From Comamonas odontotermitis (GTDB lineage Bacteria; Pseudomonadota; Gammaproteobacteria; Burkholderiales; Burkholderiaceae_C): a stretch of 64,000 nucleotides of DNA. This document shows positions 59,063 to 64,000 of the stretch, piece by piece. Every line of letters begins with the position of its first letter. Within the stretch, counting starts at the first letter, position 1. The notes under the pieces are model-generated. The model had not been told where the DNA came from and searched no databases. It was given only the letters and a program-made list of their open reading frames with translations. The DNA is taken from the NCBI RefSeq assembly GCF_020080045.1, contig NZ_CP083451.1, positions 1,302,001-1,366,000 on the forward strand, in the 5' to 3' direction. Both the position numbers and the translations under genes were made by a program.

Positions 59063-59437
59063 TTACTGGATGCTGAGCGTCTGCACCGTGGGCTCTGGCT
59101 GGTGGGTGGCCAGGGTCAAGGTCAGCACGCCGTTCTCCAGTGTTGCCTTGGAAAGGGTGGCGTTAATCGCTGCAGGCAATTTCCAGGCGCGTTGCACGCT
59201 GCGCGGTGCGCCTTCCACGCTGCTCAGCCGCACTGTCTTGTCTTGCAGTGCAATGGTCAACTGCTCACGGGAGAGGCCAGGCACATCAAGCTGGATGGTG
59301 AACACATTGGCTTCCTGGTTGACCGTCTCGTTCGCTGGCGTGGAGGTGGTGGTCTGCAGGAAGCGCTGCAGGGCAGCATCCATGGCGGCGGGCGAAACAG
59401 CAAAAGCGGAGCGGTGCAGCAGAGGGCTCATGATCAT
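59063..59437 (-). CDS. Hsp20/alpha-crystallin family small heat-shock protein
   Basis: A 124-residue short Hsp20-type protein. The alpha-crystallin core includes EANVFTIQLDVPGLSREQLTIALQDKTVRLSS and the conserved end NATLSKATLENGVLTLTLA (the A-x-x-x-n-G-v-L motif). It would hold unfolding proteins. ATG at 59437 lies six bases after AAGGA; an ATG six bases upstream is too close to it. The promoter side holds CTCTTGAAA, similar to a heat-shock -35 box. Confidence 0.85.
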   Translation of the reverse strand: MIMSPLLHRSAFAVSPAAMDAALQRFLQTTTSTPANETVNQEANVFTIQLDVPGLSREQLTIALQDKTVRLSSVEGAPRSVQRAWKLPAAINATLSKATLENGVLTLTLATHQPEPTVQTLSIQ

Positions 59438-59484
59438 CTTCATTCCTTTTCTATCAGCGCAGCACGATTGCTGCTGAATGACTG

Positions 59485-59516
59485 GTAGTTGGATGGAGAA
59501 GCGTTGATTTCAAGAG
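59485..59516 (-). promoter_or_regulatory. Possible sigma-32-like promoter of the Hsp20 gene
   Basis: On the minus strand CTCTTGAAA (59516-59508) resembles the heat-shock -35 consensus, and CTCCATCC (59498-59491) resembles the -10 box. The spacing is slightly short, so this is tentative. The CTCTTGAAA half is also one arm of a 9-base inverted repeat with 59548-59556. Confidence 0.3.
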
Positions 59517-59585
59517 AAATTCTCTGCTTTTTATTTTTATGGAACTGCTCTTGAAACCCTTTCGATAGCGGCCATATTGCGCGCG

Positions 59586-60812
59586 TTACGGCGTGCTGAA
59601 GTTGGCGGGGTCGGGCGTGCGCTGCTGGCGCGCCTTGTTGCGCAGATAGGCCTTGGCAGCGGCTTCGGCAGCCGGTGAGTTGGTGCTCTCGCTGCTGGGT
59701 TCCTGTACCTCGCTGTCGGTATCGGGCAGGGCTGGCGTACCAGTGCGCGCGCGCTTGATGGCCTGGCCCAGCTCGATCACCGACATCGCGTAGAAGCTCG
59801 AGAGGTTGTAGCGCGTGATGGTGTAGAAGTTCTGCGTTCCGGCCACGTACTGCGTCTCTCCGTCGCCATTTTTCAACTCGATCAGAGCCAGCAGACCGCT
59901 ATGGCTGTTGCCGGGTGGCGCCACTTGAACGCCGTTGGCGGCCATGTCGGCGGCGCTGAAGCTGGGCTTGATGTCGGGTTCAAGCAAGGTGGCCAGCTGC
60001 GCCGGTGTGCTGCGCAGCTGCATGTCGTAGTAGGCCGGCATGCCGCGCTGCCAGCCATGGGCGACAAAGTAGTTGGCCACCGAGCCGATGGCGTCGGCCT
60101 TGCTGGTGAACAGGTTAATCTTGCCGTCGCCATCGAAATCGACGGCGAAATTGGACCAGCTGGTGGGCATGAACTGCGGCATGCCCATGGCGCCTGCGTA
60201 GCTGCCTACGGTGTCGAACGGGTTGGCGTTGTTCAGATAAGCCGTGGTCAGAAATTGCTCCAGCTCGCCGCGAAAGTACTGGGCGCGGTCTGCTGCGCGC
60301 GGGTGGCTCGCAGGGTAGTCGAATGCCAGGGTGGCCAGTGCATCGACCACACTGAAATTGCCCATCTGCTGGCCGTAGATGGTTTCCACGCCAATGATGC
60401 CGACGATGTATTCGGCAGGCACGCCATAGGTTTGCTCGGCGCGCGCCAGGGTGGCCTCGTTTTCGTTCCAGAAGCGCAGACCGGCGCGGATGCGGATGGG
60501 TTCGACAAAGCGGCTGCGGTAGGCACGCCAGTTTTTCACGCCTGCAGGGCCCGTGCGCGGGGTCATCAGGCGCTGCACCGTAGGGTTGAAGCGCGCCTGG
60601 CTCAGGCTGGCGCGCAGCCATGCTTCGTCGATATGGCGGCGGGAAGCAACTTCGCGCACAAAGGCATCGGCTTCCGGACGGCTGGCGTAGCTCTGTGCCG
60701 AAGCGCTGGCTTCGCTGTCACGTGCTTTCTTGGAGGATTTCTGTGCATGGGCGCTTGTCAGGCAAGCGGTGGCGGCTATGAGAACAATCGTACTTTGGAG
60801 AATGCGGTGCAT
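59586..60812 (-). CDS. mltB: Lytic murein transglycosylase, MltB type
   Basis: A 408-residue exported transglycosylase that cleaves the glycan of peptidoglycan. After a signal peptide (ending SAHAQ) comes the SLT-like domain: the catalytic glutamate is in IIGVETIYGQQMG, followed by YPASHPRAADRAQYFRGELEQFL and GSYAGAMGMPQFMPTSW; VDFDGDGKINLF is a calcium-loop-like stretch as in MltB. The C-terminal 90 residues are alanine/threonine-rich. ATG at 60812 is used; it ends seven bases before the transglutaminase stop. Confidence 0.92.
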   Translation of the reverse strand: MHRILQSTIVLIAATACLTSAHAQKSSKKARDSEASASAQSYASRPEADAFVREVASRRHIDEAWLRASLSQARFNPTVQRLMTPRTGPAGVKNWRAYRSRFVEPIRIRAGLRFWNENEATLARAEQTYGVPAEYIVGIIGVETIYGQQMGNFSVVDALATLAFDYPASHPRAADRAQYFRGELEQFLTTAYLNNANPFDTVGSYAGAMGMPQFMPTSWSNFAVDFDGDGKINLFTSKADAIGSVANYFVAHGWQRGMPAYYDMQLRSTPAQLATLLEPDIKPSFSAADMAANGVQVAPPGNSHSGLLALIELKNGDGETQYVAGTQNFYTITRYNLSSFYAMSVIELGQAIKRARTGTPALPDTDSEVQEPSSESTNSPAAEAAAKAYLRNKARQQRTPDPANFSTP

Positions 60813-60819
60813 GGGGGCT

Positions 60820-62901
60820 TTATACCTTGTTGGCTTGCGTTGCCAGGCTGGACCAGGGCAATTGTCGTAACTGTTTGCGCAAGGCGGCGAGGGAGTGCTG
60901 TGGTGCAGCCTTGCCTGCTGGCGTGGCATAGCGCAGCTGCTCCATGGCCTGCAACCATTTGGCAAAGGCGCGGGCTTCGGGAGAATCCGGTATCCGGTGG
61001 CGAATGGCGTTTGCCAGGTTGCGTGGTGTACTGCTGTCGCTGCTGGCGATACCGGCCTTGGCCAGGCGTTTGCGCACCTGCGCGATCAGTGCCAGCCAGG
61101 GATCGGTGTGGCGGCGCTGGTATTGCAGCGCGGCGGCTGCAATCAGGGCGCTGGCCATTACCAGCACGCCCAGGATGCGCACCAGATCCATCCAGTTCGG
61201 ACTTTGCAGGCCGAGGCTGCCGAGCAGATCCATCTGCTCGCGCTGGGTGTAGTTCAACACCCATTGGTTCCAGCTGTTGTTGACGGCTTCCCAAACGGCG
61301 CGCATGCGCTGCAGGCCGCTGATGGCGGTGGGGCTGTTCACGCTGATGCCCATGAAATTGCTGATGTTGAGGCGTTGCGCGGCACCCACGCGCCCGGGGC
61401 TGACGGCGCCGGTGGGGTCCACGCGCACCCAGCCTTCCTGCTCACCGAGCCAGACTTCTGCCCAGGCGTGCGCATCGGCCTGGCGCACGGTCCAGTAACC
61501 ATCCACGCTGTTGCGCTCGCCACCCTGGTAGCCGGTCACGATGCGCGCTGGCACGCCTGCGCTGCGCAGGGCCACCACAAAGGCGGCGGAGATGTGCTCG
61601 CAAAAGCCCTCTTTGCGGTCAAACCAGAACAGGTCGGCCGCCTGGCCGTTGTAGATGCCGGGATCGAGCGTGTAGGTGTAGCCGCCAGTGCGCAATTGGG
61701 CCAGCAGGCGCTGTACCAGTTGCTGGTCTCGGTTGGGTGCGTCGCCGATGTCTGCCACCAGCTGCTGCACCCAGGCACGGGTGCGCGGATTGCTGGTTGC
61801 GGGCAGGCGTCGATTGAAGGACAGCTCCCGGTTGCCAGCCTGCATGCCGAAACGGTAGCTGGTATGGCTTTGCATGGCGATGCGGGTGACTTCGGCAATC
61901 GGCCGGTTGCTGAGCCATTGCAGATCGCCGGTGCTGTAGGCACGGCCACGGGGCAGTACAGGCGGGGTGCGGGTCAGATCCAGTGCCAGCAGCCAGGGTT
62001 TTTGGTGTGGCTCCAGTGTCAGTTCGTAGCGCAGTGGCTCGCCGGTGGTGACGATGTCGTCAAACAGCTTGTCGTCGGTTGCGCGAAAGCTGGGAGTGGC
62101 GCGCCAGGTGGTGCCATCGAAATCAGCCAATACCGGGCCGCGCCAGTAGAGCTGGTTGGAGGGTGGCGGCTGGTTGCCAGGGGTATCGAACCTGACGCGA
62201 AACGCGATGCCTTCGTCTTGCGCCAGTGATGCCATGTTGCCGACCGTCATTTCATCGGAGAGCCCTGTTTTCCCGGCATTCGGGTTGGGCACGCCCCATA
62301 GCGGAGCCATGCGCGGAAAAAGCACGAACAGAGCCAGTGTCAGTGGCGCGCCGATGGCGATCATCTTCAGCGACAGGCCTGCCGCGTATTTGAGCGAAGG
62401 CTGGCCCACCGGCATGTGTGCATTGACCAAGGCGGTCAGCAGGCCCACCAGGCCAATCGCGATGGCCAGGGCGGTGAGCAGCGATTGCGAATGCAGAAAA
62501 TTGGCCAGCAGCGCAAAAAAGCCGAGAAAGAACACCACCATGGCATCACGCCGGGCGCGCATCTCCATGGTCTTGAGTGCCAGCAGCATGCTGATGAGGG
62601 TGACACCGGCTTCCGAACCAACGATGGTTTTGTAGCTGGCAACCGTGGCACCCACCACACAAGCCAGCAGCGCCACCAGCACCCAGCGTCCGGGCAGCGG
62701 CTTTTGGCGCACTGCAAGCACACCGCGCCACAACAGCAGGGTGTACGCAAGTGCCGTCGCCCAGATGGGCAGGGATGCCGCAAGTGGCAGCAGCACCCAG
62801 GCCACGACGACGAGCAGAAACACGGTATCGCGCGCTTCGCGCGGCAGACTGGGCCATGTGGAGCGCATTGCAGCGGACGGAGGGGACAGGTTGTGTGCCA
62901 T
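60820..62901 (-). CDS. TgpA-type transglutaminase-like membrane protein
   Basis: A 693-residue protein with about six N-terminal helices (DUF3488), a periplasmic transglutaminase-like domain and one more helix with a DUF4129-type tail. The catalytic-triad region is visible as KEGFCEHISAAFVVALRSAGVPARIVTGYQGG (Cys) and DAHAWAEVWL (His), followed by WVRVDPTGAVSP (Asp). GAGGGA precedes ATG. It follows the DUF58 gene by nine bases and forms part of the moxR-DUF58-tgpA type operon. Confidence 0.93.
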   Translation of the reverse strand: MAHNLSPPSAAMRSTWPSLPREARDTVFLLVVVAWVLLPLAASLPIWATALAYTLLLWRGVLAVRQKPLPGRWVLVALLACVVGATVASYKTIVGSEAGVTLISMLLALKTMEMRARRDAMVVFFLGFFALLANFLHSQSLLTALAIAIGLVGLLTALVNAHMPVGQPSLKYAAGLSLKMIAIGAPLTLALFVLFPRMAPLWGVPNPNAGKTGLSDEMTVGNMASLAQDEGIAFRVRFDTPGNQPPPSNQLYWRGPVLADFDGTTWRATPSFRATDDKLFDDIVTTGEPLRYELTLEPHQKPWLLALDLTRTPPVLPRGRAYSTGDLQWLSNRPIAEVTRIAMQSHTSYRFGMQAGNRELSFNRRLPATSNPRTRAWVQQLVADIGDAPNRDQQLVQRLLAQLRTGGYTYTLDPGIYNGQAADLFWFDRKEGFCEHISAAFVVALRSAGVPARIVTGYQGGERNSVDGYWTVRQADAHAWAEVWLGEQEGWVRVDPTGAVSPGRVGAAQRLNISNFMGISVNSPTAISGLQRMRAVWEAVNNSWNQWVLNYTQREQMDLLGSLGLQSPNWMDLVRILGVLVMASALIAAAALQYQRRHTDPWLALIAQVRKRLAKAGIASSDSSTPRNLANAIRHRIPDSPEARAFAKWLQAMEQLRYATPAGKAAPQHSLAALRKQLRQLPWSSLATQANKV

Positions 62902-62910
62902 GTGCTTCCC

Positions 62911-63936
62911 TCAAGCCAGCGCCAGTGCCCGCAGGCAGGCCAGGCGGTGCTCTGCGCCGGTGTCCGGGGTTATCTCTCCGCGACCAGTCTGTATACGCAA
63001 ACCGTAGCGCAAACCCTGCTGGTCTGCTGCAAGCACCCAGGCTGTGAGGCGCGAGAGCTGCGCCTCGCGTTCGGCAAGGCCGCAGCGGCTGGCGTCCAGC
63101 CACAGGTCCTGCTGGGCCTGGTGCTGGTTGTCGCGCACCACAAAATGGCTGCTGCCAGTGCCCATCTCGGTTGCCATGGCGCTGGCTGCCTTCTTCCACA
63201 CCACCAGTTTCAAGGGGTCACCGCGCCGGTAGCCGCGCACGCCATCGAATTCGCCACTCGCTGCACGCAGGCTGGAACTGCTGCCCATGCCTGCATCGGC
63301 TGCGCCCAGTGGTAATGGCGGCGGGTGGGCCTCGGGGCTGGGGTAGATCAGGGCGTTTTCACTGCTGCGGAACACGGTCCACATCCGGAACACGCCCAGC
63401 GGAAAGCGGGTCTCCACCACTACCGCTGGCAAAGGTTGCCATCCGCGCTGCTGTGCCAGTGCGGCGAGCTGCACGGTGGCGCTGGCCTGAGCGCCGACGT
63501 CTGCCATGCTGTATTTGTCGTCCTGGTAGTGCCGCACGCCCAGGGCGTAGCGCGCGCGGCGGTTGGGGTTGTCGATGCGCAGCTCTACGCGCAGCGCCTG
63601 TCCGGCAAACTGTGTCTGCGGCGCATGCAATGACAATTGCAGGCCCAGCAGGTTGCGGTAGCCGATGCCAATGGAGACCAGGGCCGCTCCAGTCAGCATG
63701 AAGGTCAGCAGAAAGCCCAGATTGAGCTGAAAGTTGATGCTGGCCACCAGCAGCACCAGCAAGGTCAGGCCCAGCATGCAACCCGCACGGGTGGGCAGCA
63801 GGTACAGATTGCGCCGCGTGATGGTGTGGACGCTGCTATGGGCCAGTTTGCCCAGCCACCACAGGCGCATGCGCTGGCGCCATTGTTTGGGCCAAAATGG
63901 GCTTTGGCGCATGTCTGTAAAGCGCAGAGTGCTCAC
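62911..63936 (-). CDS. DUF58 family protein
   Basis: A 341-residue protein with two N-terminal membrane helices and a DUF58 domain (GEFDGVRGYRRGDPLKLVVWKKAASA is the family signature). The annotated start is a GTG with no clear ribosome binding site; ATG for MRQSPFWPKQW, 24 bases downstream, is an alternative. Proteins of this family accompany MoxR ATPases and transglutaminases; they are thought to help envelope or metalloprotein assembly. Function not established. Confidence 0.88.
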   Translation of the reverse strand: MSTLRFTDMRQSPFWPKQWRQRMRLWWLGKLAHSSVHTITRRNLYLLPTRAGCMLGLTLLVLLVASINFQLNLGFLLTFMLTGAALVSIGIGYRNLLGLQLSLHAPQTQFAGQALRVELRIDNPNRRARYALGVRHYQDDKYSMADVGAQASATVQLAALAQQRGWQPLPAVVVETRFPLGVFRMWTVFRSSENALIYPSPEAHPPPLPLGAADAGMGSSSSLRAASGEFDGVRGYRRGDPLKLVVWKKAASAMATEMGTGSSHFVVRDNQHQAQQDLWLDASRCGLAEREAQLSRLTAWVLAADQQGLRYGLRIQTGRGEITPDTGAEHRLACLRALALA

Positions 63937-63937
63937 C

Positions 63938-64000
63938 TTATTGCAGCGGTACGCTGTCCATCATGGCGCGCACCTGCTCGACTGCGCTGCGGCCTGCGCT
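63938..64000 (-). CDS. C-terminal end of an upstream gene, probably MoxR ATPase (partial)
   Basis: The last 20 codons and stop (TAA) of a gene entering from beyond the window, ending AVEQVRAMMDSVPLQ. The stop lies one base before the DUF58 start. The order moxR-DUF58-tgpA is common in proteobacteria, so MoxR is likely, but this short piece carries no diagnostic motif. Confidence 0.5.
   Translation of the reverse strand, partial: SAGRSAVEQVRAMMDSVPLQ

Overview
The window looks like a chromosomal segment of a betaproteobacterium of the family Comamonadaceae, most likely Comamonas or a close relative. The reasons are the gene order tpiA-secG-tRNA-Leu-nuoA-to-N, the DUF2818 and DUF1178 genes placed directly after nuoN, a Bug/TctC-type binding protein, several livK-type binding proteins, a C-terminal membrane-sorting tail, and short TAGCTGCT-GCGCTTG-like repeats of a kind I associate with this family. 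The genus is inferred by eye; no database search was possible. I see no phage, insertion sequence, CRISPR array or rRNA.

Layout. 1-17757 (+): a quinone oxidoreductase, triosephosphate isomerase and SecG, then tRNA-Leu(GAG), then all 14 genes of respiratory complex I (nuoA to nuoN, with nuoC and nuoD separate), then DUF2818 and DUF1178. 18091-22864 (+): a branched-chain amino acid type ABC transporter (livG, livF, binding protein, livH, livM). Two further binding-protein paralogues lie on the minus strand at 22943-24187 and 28347-29558, on either side of a TPP-riboswitch-controlled thiC, a macro-domain protein and a nitroreductase. 29838-33017 (+): a very large exported glycerophosphodiesterase.

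33116-41622: housekeeping and metabolic genes (molybdopterin adenylyltransferase, darP, pmbA/tldE, ribE), an MFS transporter, a sugar-dehydrogenase-like propeller, a tartrate dehydrogenase and an EamA transporter. 41647-46976: a SIMPL-domain protein and an organic-acid cassette (Bug binding protein, CoA-transferase, HMG-CoA-lyase-type enzyme) with a divergent LysR regulator. 47106-54853: a 787-residue exported protein with a duplicated domain plus a PKD-like domain, yqeY, rpsU, a BaiN-type flavoprotein, a DUF3626 protein, a thioesterase, and a lipoprotein with a GlpQ-type fold that seems to have lost its catalytic residues.

54954-64000: uroporphyrinogen-III methyltransferase overlapping a YbiB-type gene, a DUF937 protein, tsaD, a small heat-shock protein, an MltB-type lytic transglycosylase, and a transglutaminase/DUF58 operon whose upstream gene runs off the window. 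Most convergent gene pairs are separated by clear bidirectional hairpin terminators. The most unusual material is in the exported proteins (29838-33017, 47106-49469, 53657-54853), in the three-receptor/one-transporter arrangement, in the thiC leader with an intrinsic terminator, and in the dispersed repeat that has entered reading frames.
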